Below the pieces are notes generated by a model. The model saw only the letters and a list, made by a program, of their open reading frames with translations, ran no database searches and was not told where the DNA came from. A stretch of 49,355 nucleotides of DNA from the NCBI GenBank assembly GCA_937952895.1, contig CALFYC010000110.1:1-49355 (forward strand). The letters run 5' to 3'. The translations under genes were made by a program, and so were the position numbers. Below, one piece after another: positions 16,985 through 26,109 of this stretch; position 1 is the first letter of the stretch; each line of letters opens with the position of its first letter. Source of the stretch: an uncultured Neisseriaceae bacterium. Its GTDB lineage: Bacteria; Pseudomonadota; Gammaproteobacteria; Burkholderiales; UBA11063.

Positions 16985-19393
16985 TTAATCTTTTATATTT
17001 TTAATTAAGTCGCCAATTTTATCATTACCTTTATCTAATGATTCTTCATCTGAATTATTGTTATCAATGGTAGTATTATCCTCCGCTTGATTATCGTTAT
17101 TCTCTGAACTACTTTCTGGACTATTATTGGTAATATCTGTTTTAAAATTAGGGTTTGACTCAATGTTTTGTGGTTTAAAACTTGTATCATAAACGTATTC
17201 GTCATTACCTTTCCAGGTTACATTATGTTCTACTTTGATTCCTGGTGGCATATTGATTTGAGTTTCAGGAATTTGTGGTAAGGTATTTTTCATAAACTCA
17301 ATCCACACTGGAAGGGCTATTGTTGCTCCATATGCGTGTGCTCCAAGAGTTTGTGGCTGATCATAACCAATCCAAGTAATGGTAACAATATTTGGAGTAT
17401 ATCCATTGAACCATACATCTTTTGAATCAGTTGTAGTGCCAGTTTTACCTGCCATGTCATTACGTTTTAACTCTCGGTATGCTCGTGCACCAGTCCCATA
17501 ACGCACTACATCTTGCATGATACTGTTCATAATGTAGGCATTCCGTGGGTCAATGACTGGTTGTTCTTTATGAATATCGTCTGGTTGTGTTTGTGCAATT
17601 ATATTATTTTTATTATCTCTTATACTATCAATCAGATAAGGGTTAACTTGATATCCACCATTTGCAAATACTGAATATCCAACAGCCATTTGTAATGGAG
17701 TTACTTCATTTGCACCTAATGCCATAGTTAAAAATGGTTGAAATTGATCTTTGCTAAAACCAAATCTAGGTAAATAGCTAATTGCATATTGTGGGGTTAT
17801 TTCATTAAGAATTTTAACTGTTACAATATTTAATGAGCGTGATAAAGCTTCTCGAAAGGTGACTTTACCATTAAAGTCATCTTCATCATTGCGTGGACAC
17901 CATTGTTCGCCATTATTTCCACCAGATGGAAAACATATTTCGCTATCATCAATTATTGAATCAGGAGTAAAACCTTTTTCAAGTGCTGAAGAATAAATGA
18001 ATGGTTTGAAACCAGATCCAGGTTGTCGCATAGCTTGGGTAACATGATTAAACTTGTTTTGGGTAAAATCAAATCCACCAACTAGAGCTTTAATAGCTCC
18101 ATTATTTGGGTCAATTGCAACAATTGCACCTTGGACTTTAGGTGTTTGTGAGATGATCCACTTACCATCAACGTTTCTAACTCGAATTACAGCACCTCGC
18201 GAAATAGATTTTTTATCGCTAGAACCGATTCGCTTTCTTATATAATTCAAATCATCACCAGTGAAAGTTAAAGTATTACCATTTCTAATTCTAGCTTCTA
18301 CACGATTTGGCGATGCATTAATAACAATAGCTACCTGTAAGTCACCATAATCAGGATAATCACTAAAATATGACATTAAATCATCATCTAAATCAACATG
18401 ATCTTCTGCACCACCATAGCTATGGGTGTGATCATATTGTAATAAACCATTGCGAAGCGCAATATATGCATCTTGCTCCATTTTACTATTAACAGTGGTA
18501 TAAACTCTAAAACCACTTTGATAAATTTTTTCTCCAAATTTATCATACATCATTTGTCGAACCATTTCAGCAATATAACCACCAGAATCAGTGGCATCGC
18601 TGACAGTTCCTTCTATAACATTGATTTTTTGATTTTTCGCTTCTTCATATTGTTGTTCAGTAATAAAATTTAAGGTTTTCATGCGCTCTAATACATATAA
18701 TTCACGTTCGTGAGAGCGATTTCTGTTAACTACAGGATTATAAGCAGATGGAGCCTTAGGTAAACCAGCTAATACAGCATATTGGGCGATCGATAATTGA
18801 TTTAATGGCTTACCAAAATATGTAATTGCGGCTTCACCAAAGCCATATGATCTTTGGCCTAAAAAAATTTGATTTATATAAAGTTCTAGAATCTGATCTT
18901 TAGTTAGAGATTTCTCGATTTTATAGGATAATAAAATTTCATTAAACTTACGACGATAGGTTCTTTGTGAACTTAAAAAGAAATTTCGTGCTACTTGCAT
19001 TGTTATCGTGCTTGCACCTGACTGAATATGGCCAGAAATAATATTACTTATAAGTGCACGCATTACTCCAATATAATCAATCCCACCATGTTGATAAAAT
19101 CTTTCATCTTCAGCTGCAAGAATAGCTTTTATGAGCATTTGTGGCGTATCTTTAAAGCTTACAAACACCCTGTGTTCTTGTCCAAATTGTCCAAGGATGA
19201 CATTATCAGCTGAATAAACCTGAAGTGGTAATTTAGGTTGATAATTTCTTAATTCATCCATACTTGGCAATTTAGGGTAAGTCATACTAATTAGAATAAC
19301 CAAAAAGCTAGCACCCGCTAGAGTTAATCCAACGAATAGAGCAATTAGTTTTACCCAAATGCTAATTTTTTTAGATTTTTTATGTATAGTCAT
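16985..19393 (-). CDS. mrcA: Penicillin-binding protein 1A (bifunctional transglycosylase/transpeptidase)
   Basis: Polymerises glycan strands and cross-links peptides at the outer face of the inner membrane. It is 802 residues with a single N-terminal membrane segment (about 12-34). The glycosyltransferase domain has AAEDERFYQHGG with the catalytic glutamate near 92. The transpeptidase has S460 in GSGFKPF (SxxK), SRSLN (SxN), and KTG at 650-652 in AGKTGTTTD. The last ~80 residues are an Asn/Asp/Glu/Ser-rich, probably disordered tail. It lies 46 bases downstream of guaA and 21 bases upstream of psd on the same strand. Confidence 0.93.
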   Translation of the reverse strand: MTIHKKSKKISIWVKLIALFVGLTLAGASFLVILISMTYPKLPSMDELRNYQPKLPLQVYSADNVILGQFGQEHRVFVSFKDTPQMLIKAILAAEDERFYQHGGIDYIGVMRALISNIISGHIQSGASTITMQVARNFFLSSQRTYRRKFNEILLSYKIEKSLTKDQILELYINQIFLGQRSYGFGEAAITYFGKPLNQLSIAQYAVLAGLPKAPSAYNPVVNRNRSHERELYVLERMKTLNFITEQQYEEAKNQKINVIEGTVSDATDSGGYIAEMVRQMMYDKFGEKIYQSGFRVYTTVNSKMEQDAYIALRNGLLQYDHTHSYGGAEDHVDLDDDLMSYFSDYPDYGDLQVAIVINASPNRVEARIRNGNTLTFTGDDLNYIRKRIGSSDKKSISRGAVIRVRNVDGKWIISQTPKVQGAIVAIDPNNGAIKALVGGFDFTQNKFNHVTQAMRQPGSGFKPFIYSSALEKGFTPDSIIDDSEICFPSGGNNGEQWCPRNDEDDFNGKVTFREALSRSLNIVTVKILNEITPQYAISYLPRFGFSKDQFQPFLTMALGANEVTPLQMAVGYSVFANGGYQVNPYLIDSIRDNKNNIIAQTQPDDIHKEQPVIDPRNAYIMNSIMQDVVRYGTGARAYRELKRNDMAGKTGTTTDSKDVWFNGYTPNIVTITWIGYDQPQTLGAHAYGATIALPVWIEFMKNTLPQIPETQINMPPGIKVEHNVTWKGNDEYVYDTSFKPQNIESNPNFKTDITNNSPESSSENNDNQAEDNTTIDNNNSDEESLDKGNDKIGDLIKNIKD

Positions 19394-19439
19394 AATTTTA
19401 TATCTTTATTTGATTTCTAAAGCAACAATTATATCACTT

Positions 19440-20999
19440 TTATTCCCATTCAATAGTTGCTGGTGGTTTTCCTGAAATATCATATACAACACGGTTTATC
19501 CCTTTGACTTCATTTATGATGCGGTTTGCAACTTTTGTTATAAATTCAAAAGGTAAATTTGCAACATTTGCAGTCATAAAATCAGAAGTTTCAACAGCTC
19601 TTAAGGCTACAGTATAATCATAGGTTCGTCCATCACCCATTACTCCTACAGTTTTAACTGGAAGAAATGCAGCAAAAGCCTGAGAAACCTTGTTGTAATA
19701 ACCGTTATTTTCAAGTTCTTCAATAAATATAGCATCTGCAAGTCTTAGTAAATTTAGATATTCTTCTTTTACTTCACCTAAAACCCGAATACCAAGACCT
19801 GGTCCTGGGAATGGATGGCGATAAACTAGTTTTTCAGGTAAACCAAGACTAATCCCTAATTTACGTACTTCATCTTTAAATAGCTCTCGAAGAGGTTCTA
19901 GTAGCTTTAAATGTAGTGATTCAGGTAAGCCACCCACGTTATGATGGGATTTAATGTTATGTGCTTTCTTAGTTTTGCTTCCAGCAGATTCAATTACATC
20001 TGGATAGATAGTTCCTTGAGCAAGCCATTTTGCATCTTTAATTTTGGCAGCTTCTTCTTGAAATATTTCAATAAATAGGCGACCAATAATTTTTCTTTTT
20101 TGCTCAGGATCAATAACGCCTGCCAATTGATTATAAAAACGTTCTTTTGCATCAATTTTAATAATGTTAAGGCCTAGTGCTTCTTTATAATTTTGCATTA
20201 CTTGATTTGCTTCATTAAGTCGCAATAATCCATTATCAACAAAGATACAAATTAAGTTAGAGCCAATTGCTTTATCAATTAATAATCCGGCAACACTGCT
20301 ATCAACACCACCTGATAATGCTAAAATTACTTTGTCATTACCAACCTGTTCACGAATATGTTGAATTGAGGTTTCACTATAATTCGGCATATTCCAACTA
20401 GGTTTGCAGTTACATATATCAAAGATAAAGCGTTTAAAGATAGCTAAGCCTTGTAAAGTATGTGTAACTTCCGGATGGAATTGTAGAGCATATAATTTTT
20501 GTTCTTCATTGGCAATGGCAGCAATAGGGCATGATTTAGAGCTTGCAATAATTTGAAATCCATCAGGCAATTTAGTTACTTTATCGCCATGACTCATCCA
20601 AACTTGAAGGAAATTTTGATTATTCTCATTTAAGCCAGATAATAATTTACTTTGGCAGTTGTAAAGTTCAGCATACCCAAATTCGCGCTTATTTGATCCT
20701 TCAACCTGCCCATTAAATATTTGGGCCATATATTGCATACCATAGCAAATCCCAAGTACTGGGATTTGTAAGTTGAATATAATATCCGGTGCTTTTAGAT
20801 CGTTATTCTCATAAACTGAATTAGGACCACCCGATAAAATGATTCCACGAGGATTAAAACTTTTTACAGTTTCATCATTAATATCATAAGGCATGATTTC
20901 GCAATATACGTTCAATTCACGAATTCTTCTTGCAATTAATTGAGTAAACTGTGAGCCAAAATCAATAATTAATATTTTTTGTTCTAATAAATTTGACAT
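19440..20999 (-). CDS. guaA: GMP synthase (glutamine-hydrolysing)
   Basis: Converts XMP to GMP using glutamine and ATP. The class-I amidotransferase domain has nucleophile C85 in GICYGMQ and the FHPEVTHT segment. The ATP-pyrophosphatase domain starts near residue 230 with ALSGGVDSSV. The C-terminal dimerisation domain ends in GKPPATIEWE, the canonical end of the family. The length of 519 residues is normal. The gene sits in a leftward series after pyrH and a peptide transporter, linking it loosely with nucleotide synthesis. Confidence 0.97.
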   Translation of the reverse strand: MSNLLEQKILIIDFGSQFTQLIARRIRELNVYCEIMPYDINDETVKSFNPRGIILSGGPNSVYENNDLKAPDIIFNLQIPVLGICYGMQYMAQIFNGQVEGSNKREFGYAELYNCQSKLLSGLNENNQNFLQVWMSHGDKVTKLPDGFQIIASSKSCPIAAIANEEQKLYALQFHPEVTHTLQGLAIFKRFIFDICNCKPSWNMPNYSETSIQHIREQVGNDKVILALSGGVDSSVAGLLIDKAIGSNLICIFVDNGLLRLNEANQVMQNYKEALGLNIIKIDAKERFYNQLAGVIDPEQKRKIIGRLFIEIFQEEAAKIKDAKWLAQGTIYPDVIESAGSKTKKAHNIKSHHNVGGLPESLHLKLLEPLRELFKDEVRKLGISLGLPEKLVYRHPFPGPGLGIRVLGEVKEEYLNLLRLADAIFIEELENNGYYNKVSQAFAAFLPVKTVGVMGDGRTYDYTVALRAVETSDFMTANVANLPFEFITKVANRIINEVKGINRVVYDISGKPPATIEWE

Positions 21000-21030
21000 A
21001 ATAACCTATTTAGATTTTAATATTTTATTA

Positions 21031-22503
21031 TCACTTACTATAACGCAACATAGATTTTAGTTTAGGAATAAAAATACATGTTATAAGCCCAATAGAAGTA
21101 ACTACTCCACCTAACAGTAGGAATAGGTTTGAAAATATGTGTAGTGTAACTGCTGGATTAGTTACACCTTCTGGAATAGTAAAAATACCAGCAATTTTAC
21201 CACCTATTTTCATGCCCAAAGCTCCAGTTATAAACCAGAAACCATATGCAAATCCACGATTAGATTTATTAATTAAATCTGCAATCATGGATAAACCTAC
21301 AGCGCTAATTAATAATTCACCACCCGCAAAAATCACAAAAGCAAATAATACCCATATTACATTAACATGTGACTTGCTATCAGCAAAAAATGTGGAAACA
21401 TATAGTACAATAAAACTTAGCCCCAGAGCAATATTACCTAAAGAAAATTTTGTTACATAAGCATGATCATCGTCATGTTTTTTATACCAAAATGCTAATA
21501 AGGGTGATAATACTACCACTGATAAACCATCAAATATTGCAAACTGTTGTTCATTAAAAGTAATTGGGCCTAATGATAAATTACAATTGGATAATCCAAA
21601 AAATGTTAATGAAGAAAATAACTGTATGAATAAAATGAAGAATAGCATATATTGTAGAATAAGAACCAGAGCTACAATAATTTTACTTCGATCTGAAGGT
21701 GTTGGGGCAGATTTAATTAGATGAATAAAATAAATTACACTGATAAAAAATAGTGAATATAAAAACCAACTGGCCAGCGTATTATATTTGAGCATTTCGC
21801 CTGTAATATAGAGAATTACTGAAGTTCCTATCAAGGAAATGATTATTTTTGATAATGACAACTTTGTGTTTCCAACTTGATTATCTTTATTTTTAATAAT
21901 AGGATAACCAATAATGTAACATGCAATTGCAATTAATGCTGCAATAATTAATATGGTAATGCCATATAAATAACCATATTTAACAATAACAACAGGAATT
22001 ATTGATGCACCAATTAAGCTTCCAACATTAATTGCCATGTAATAATAAGTATATACAGAATCTAAATCTGTATTTTGTGGATAATATAGAGACAATAAAT
22101 TTGATGGATTAGGTTTAAATAAACTCATTCCAATAATATAAAATGCTAGACAAAAATAGATTAAATCATGATTAATAACATGGCTATTATCAATATGATA
22201 TTCAACATAATAAAGAGCTAAAAATCCACATAGTATGAAAATTAACCCCAGTAAAATAGATCTTTTAATCCCAAACCATTTATCCCCAAGTTCACCACCT
22301 ATAACAATAAAAGCATAGCATAATGCACCAAAAGAACCGGTAATATTGGCTGAATCCATTTCATTCATTCCAAATTTTTTCATTAGAAATATAGCAATAA
22401 TTGACATTATTCCAGCATTAAGAAGACGTTCCCAAATTTCAAGCATGAAAATTACATAGAAGGCTTTTGGTTGTCTAAAAATATTACTATAGCTATTTTC
22501 CAT
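21031..22503 (-). CDS. Proton-dependent oligopeptide transporter (POT/PTR2 family)
   Basis: An inner-membrane MFS-type carrier that imports di- and tripeptides with protons. It is 490 residues with about 12-14 hydrophobic segments. The early loop GGELGDKWFGIKRS and the PTR2 signature region YTYYYMAINVGSLIG are present. Near the N-terminus, FMLEIWERL matches the ExxER-type motif (E-x-W-E-R) of POT proteins. It lies 14 bases after pyrH and 31 bases before guaA on the same strand. The gene name (dtpA or another paralogue) cannot be fixed by sequence reading alone. Confidence 0.9.
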   Translation of the reverse strand: MENSYSNIFRQPKAFYVIFMLEIWERLLNAGIMSIIAIFLMKKFGMNEMDSANITGSFGALCYAFIVIGGELGDKWFGIKRSILLGLIFILCGFLALYYVEYHIDNSHVINHDLIYFCLAFYIIGMSLFKPNPSNLLSLYYPQNTDLDSVYTYYYMAINVGSLIGASIIPVVIVKYGYLYGITILIIAALIAIACYIIGYPIIKNKDNQVGNTKLSLSKIIISLIGTSVILYITGEMLKYNTLASWFLYSLFFISVIYFIHLIKSAPTPSDRSKIIVALVLILQYMLFFILFIQLFSSLTFFGLSNCNLSLGPITFNEQQFAIFDGLSVVVLSPLLAFWYKKHDDDHAYVTKFSLGNIALGLSFIVLYVSTFFADSKSHVNVIWVLFAFVIFAGGELLISAVGLSMIADLINKSNRGFAYGFWFITGALGMKIGGKIAGIFTIPEGVTNPAVTLHIFSNLFLLLGGVVTSIGLITCIFIPKLKSMLRYSK

Positions 22504-22517
22504 TGATATATTCCTTG

Positions 22518-23234
22518 TTATATATGAATTATTGTGCCAGTCGGTTTTCCGGCTACTGCATCTTGTAAACTATTAACGCAAAAAAGATCGCATACTAAAA
22601 TATTAATTTTATGCTGATGACAAAGGTCAAAAGCTGAAATGTCCATAATTTTTAAATTTTTATTGATTGCTTCTTTGAAGGTAAGATTCTGATATTTCTT
22701 AGCTTTAGTCGATTTTTTTGGGTCTAAGTCATAAACTCCGTCAACTTTCGTGGCTTTAATTAGTAAATCAGCATCTATTTCAATTGCACGAAGAGCTGCG
22801 CCACTATCTGTAGTAAAAAATGGACTACCGACTCCAGCCGTAAGAATTATTACTTTATTTTGATTTAAATCATTTATAACTTGATCACGATTATAACCAT
22901 GAACAATTTCACCGATTTTTATTGCAGAGTATAGACTTGTATCAATGCCGGCATGAATGAAAAAATCTTTAAGAGCGATCCCATTAATTACTGTAGCTAA
23001 AATTCCCATGTAATCAGCGTTGGCTTTTTGTAGTCCAAATTTTTCTGCATTTAAGCCACGAAAAATATTACCTCCGCCAATGACGATAGCTACTTGAACC
23101 TTTAATTTTACTAACTGTTTGATTTGTTGTATAACATTTTCAACGATTTTAAGATCAAAAATATTGGTGCCACCACCGTTTAATGCTTCTCCAGATAGTT
23201 TGATTAATACTCTTTTATATTTAGGTTTTTGCAT
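22518..23234 (-). CDS. pyrH: Uridylate kinase
   Basis: Phosphorylates UMP to UDP; bacterial amino-acid-kinase-fold enzyme of 238 residues. The N-terminal KRVLIKLSGEAL and the VIGGGNIFRG glycine loop are characteristic, and DADLLIKATKVDGVYD follows. In most Proteobacteria pyrH lies between tsf and frr. Here it instead heads a leftward group with a peptide transporter and guaA, so the usual translation-factor context has been broken. An extended-minus-10 promoter lies about 45-55 bases upstream. Confidence 0.96.
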   Translation of the reverse strand: MQKPKYKRVLIKLSGEALNGGGTNIFDLKIVENVIQQIKQLVKLKVQVAIVIGGGNIFRGLNAEKFGLQKANADYMGILATVINGIALKDFFIHAGIDTSLYSAIKIGEIVHGYNRDQVINDLNQNKVIILTAGVGSPFFTTDSGAALRAIEIDADLLIKATKVDGVYDLDPKKSTKAKKYQNLTFKEAINKNLKIMDISAFDLCHQHKINILVCDLFCVNSLQDAVAGKPTGTIIHI

Positions 23235-23279
23235 ATCTACCCTTAGTAAGAAAATCTGGTGTAATTTAATAAGTGCATC

Positions 23280-23288
23280 ATTATAACA
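23280..23288 (-). promoter_or_regulatory. Extended -10 promoter for pyrH
   Basis: Read on the minus strand, TGT followed by TATAAT (hexamer at 23280-23285) lies about 46 bases before the pyrH ATG. No good -35 is seen, consistent with an extended-minus-10 promoter. It would drive the whole leftward run from pyrH. Confidence 0.55.
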
Positions 23289-23666
23289 AAATTTTTTTAT
23301 TAAGATTTATTTAATGCTGAATTTTGTACAAAAGAATACACAATAAAATTTGTATAATTCATTTGCCTAAACACGTTACCTGGAGTGAGGTTAACGAAAT
23401 AGTGCACTATGATTAATTTTCTAAACTGAATACCACATTGTTATAGCTGTAATTTGTTGCATAAAAATCTTTTGACAATATTGAGCTAGAATAACCATTA
23501 TGGATTCTATATATACATAATTGTTGAAAAGCGTTGTTACCAAAATTTGATGGGTCTACAACGCTCTAAAAACAATCCACTTTTATTTGCTGCAAATATT
23601 GAATCTTTGAAACTATATGCGGTGTCTCATTTTGAATGATAAACCTTTGATATTTGATAATAAATC
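23289..23666. other. Intergenic region between divergent pyrH and chitinase genes
   Basis: No ORF of note. It holds an imperfect 8-bp inverted repeat, CGTTACCT (23374-23381) and AGGTTAACG (23388-23396), separated by six bases. This unusually GC-balanced dyad in an AT-rich stretch could be an operator. A TATAAT at 23353-23358 has no matching -35. The rest shows nothing recognisable. Confidence 0.4.
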
Positions 23667-23696
23667 TTGACTTTTGAGGACTATGTCTGTTATAAT
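23667..23696 (+). promoter_or_regulatory. Promoter of the GH18 lipoprotein gene
   Basis: TTGACT (23667-23672), an 18-base spacer and TATAAT (23691-23696), with TGT immediately upstream of the -10. It lies about 70 bases before the chosen start and gives the gene its own transcription unit. Confidence 0.75.
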
Positions 23697-23767
23697 AATA
23701 ACAATTAAATGATTACAACAATAATAAATATTACTTAGATTAATTTATGCGAAAATGGAGATTAATT

Positions 23768-25315
23768 ATGAGCTTAGTTAGTAAAAAGAATATTAATAAA
23801 ACATTGATGTCGGCTTTTATTTTAGGTGCTGTTGTTGTTGGTGGTTGTAATAGTGGTAGTGGAAATTCTTCATCTACTTTAGCTAATAATAACTCACAAA
23901 ATAATGTGCAAGTCTTAAATACAAATAGTGTTACTAAATCAAATAGTGATAATGGTAATAATATCGTAACTGTATATCTCTTAATTGATAATTTGGATCA
24001 ATTAAAAACATATGTTAATGATTTGGCTTTAGTAGATAAGGCTAATTTTAATCGAGTAATATTCTCTTTTGTTAGACCTACATTATTAAATTATACTAGT
24101 GGGGATCTTGCTAATACAGGTATTTTAGGGTTTTTTAACGGTGATCCTAATGACCAAGGTCAGTATGCATTTCAACAGTTAAAAGATGCTGTTGCTAATT
24201 CGCGCGCTAAAAATATCCAAGCTTTTATTTCAGTTGGTGGGTGGAATTACAGTTGTAATTATCCTGTTTATGGTAGTGCTTGTGGTGATGAAAGTTCAAC
24301 ATATGATTGGTTTCCGGATCCAAATGATCCAGATCAAGCTCAAAATGCTAAGACCTCCTATAATAATATAGTTCAACTGGCTCTTGATTTAGGTGTTGAT
24401 GGTATTGATATTGATTATGAGGAGTTTTGGCATGCTGATAAATATGCAATTCAATGGAATGGTAATCCATGGGCAACAGCAATTGCTGAATCAATTGGAA
24501 GCTCTCCAAGTTATAAAAATTTAGCTCAGTATGGAGGAGGGGCGCAAGCTAGTGGTTCAGGTCCAGAAATTATGCCAATAACAATTGCTAAATTGGATGC
24601 GATTTTAAATTCTCTTGAAAATAATCCAAATGCAAAAAATTTAATGTTTGCAACTGCCGCACCTCCTGTTGGAGCGAGACCAATTATGTCATTTGTTTAT
24701 TCAGATTCAAGTTTAGATTCAGTAAATACCTATGGTGGACTTTGGTGGGGGGGTAATCTAAAAGGATTATGGTATAACTTGACTTATTTAGATAAGCCTG
24801 TGGTAGATCGAATTGATTCATTAGGTCTTATGACTTATGATCTATGTGATGACGATACTACTAAGTGTCCGCCATATGCTGGCGCTAGTATGGATCTTGC
24901 AAGCCAAGTAGATGCTTATGTCGGAGATTACAATAATTGGCTTAAAAATCCTAATACATCTGAAGCTAGCTTAACAATTGAGTCAAATAGCGGAAAAGTA
25001 ACATTCTTGCCAGCAAAATATAATGTTAATCCTAAAGTTCAATTTGGGTTTGAAGTTAATAAACCAGCTTTTCCAAGGAATGCTTCAGGACAAATACCAT
25101 TAACAGAATCAGAGGTTAGTAATATTTTAGCTCAACAAGCAACGAAGACTAATGGTGTAATTATTTGGCAAATGTATTCGGAACCGAATTCGTCAGTGGA
25201 ATCATCAATTCGTGCTACAGCTAAAGATACAATTGCGAAAAGTTGTGCAACATTTTTGAAGGGCAGTCCAGATTATGATTGTAATGCTGACTTTCCACAT
25301 TCAGCCCCTCAATAA
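23768..25315 (+). CDS. GH18 chitinase-like secreted lipoprotein
   Basis: A glycoside hydrolase family 18 TIM barrel likely to cut chitin or related GlcNAc polymers outside the cell. The catalytic DxxDxDxE motif is complete as DGIDIDYE, with the acid glutamate about E218. SVGGWN (strand 3), LGLMTYDL (strand 6) and GVIIWQMY (strand 8) are also present. The N-terminus is a lipoprotein signal: charged residues, then AFILGAVVVGGC with the lipidated cysteine about C27, followed by a Ser/Asn linker. The ATG at 23768 is chosen because GGAG sits 7 bases upstream; the ATG at 23747 has no ribosome-binding site. The gene is single, with its own promoter and terminator. Confidence 0.88.
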   Translation: MSLVSKKNINKTLMSAFILGAVVVGGCNSGSGNSSSTLANNNSQNNVQVLNTNSVTKSNSDNGNNIVTVYLLIDNLDQLKTYVNDLALVDKANFNRVIFSFVRPTLLNYTSGDLANTGILGFFNGDPNDQGQYAFQQLKDAVANSRAKNIQAFISVGGWNYSCNYPVYGSACGDESSTYDWFPDPNDPDQAQNAKTSYNNIVQLALDLGVDGIDIDYEEFWHADKYAIQWNGNPWATAIAESIGSSPSYKNLAQYGGGAQASGSGPEIMPITIAKLDAILNSLENNPNAKNLMFATAAPPVGARPIMSFVYSDSSLDSVNTYGGLWWGGNLKGLWYNLTYLDKPVVDRIDSLGLMTYDLCDDDTTKCPPYAGASMDLASQVDAYVGDYNNWLKNPNTSEASLTIESNSGKVTFLPAKYNVNPKVQFGFEVNKPAFPRNASGQIPLTESEVSNILAQQATKTNGVIIWQMYSEPNSSVESSIRATAKDTIAKSCATFLKGSPDYDCNADFPHSAPQ

Positions 25316-25330
25316 TTTTTTATATAATTA

Positions 25331-25366
25331 TAATAAAATCAGGCACTTAGGTGCCTGATTTTATTA
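25331..25366 (+). terminator. Strong intrinsic terminator after the GH18 gene
   Basis: A perfect 16-bp stem: TAATAAAATCAGGCAC (25331-25346), loop TTAG, and GTGCCTGATTTTATTA (25351-25366). The outer AT arms supply an A tract on one side and a T tract on the other, so it could work in both directions. It starts 15 bases after the stop codon. Confidence 0.92.
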
Positions 25367-25446
25367 TGCTATACGTAAGCACATTGATGTAGTGCAATTC
25401 TGCTGACTTTATCTATTTTAAATTATTTATTGGATTTTCAGCAATA

Positions 25447-26109
25447 ATGCTATGCATTTTGCAATCGGTATTTGTATTTTGGTCACAGTATTTAATAGGT
25501 TTTTTCTGTAGTTGTTTAGATTATAAAAATAATAATATTGATTGGTACATTTTTAAAAGCATGACTATTTATGTATGCATTGGAAATATCTGCGGAGCAA
25601 TGTTGGCAGCATCAATTCAAAGGGGAGTTCTAGAAAGGGTTTTTGGAGTTTTCTTATTTGTTATTTCTTTTTATATGTTTTTTTAACAAAATTAAGTAAT
25701 ATAAAAATCCGGTTAAGCGTGATATACCTCTCAAAATTAGAATTTTAGTCTGTTTTTTGATTGGTTTTAAGTCGGGTATTCTAGGTTTTTGTCGCATAAC
25801 TGTAATAATTCGATTATTCTTTTTGTATAATAATTCACATAAATTATTAGTTGGTGCAACTTCAGCTGTTGTCTATTTAGCAAATATAGTTCCTAAGCAT
25901 GATTTACCTGTGCTATATTCAATTGGTTATTTATACTTGCCATAGTTATCATCATGGTGCCAATTATGGTTTTAACTGCACAACCTTGGGTATATACAAG
26001 TCGGAAAATAACCAATAAATTATTCGCTATAATACTAGATTCAATAATGTTGAGTTTTAATTTGATATTAATTATTAGTAAGGGGCTGTTTTTTTATAAG
26101 TTTATTTAG
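25447..26109 (+). pseudogene. Broken TauE/SafE-type membrane permease
   Basis: Three frame fragments together resemble a sulfite-exporter TauE/SafE protein lacking its N-terminus. 25447-25686 encodes NICGAMLAASIQRGVLERVFGVFLF..., matching the end of the first repeat. 25757-25945 encodes IGFKSGILGFCRI..., matching the start of the second repeat where 'GlLGiGGG' is expected. From about 25942 another frame continues with membrane-like sequence to a stop at 26107-26109. At least two frame breaks and the missing first helix indicate a dead gene. The end overlaps the converging antiporter gene. Confidence 0.7.

Noticed and set aside
25757..25945. Independent small membrane protein
   Set aside because: It fits as the second repeat of the broken TauE-type gene and has no start signal of its own.
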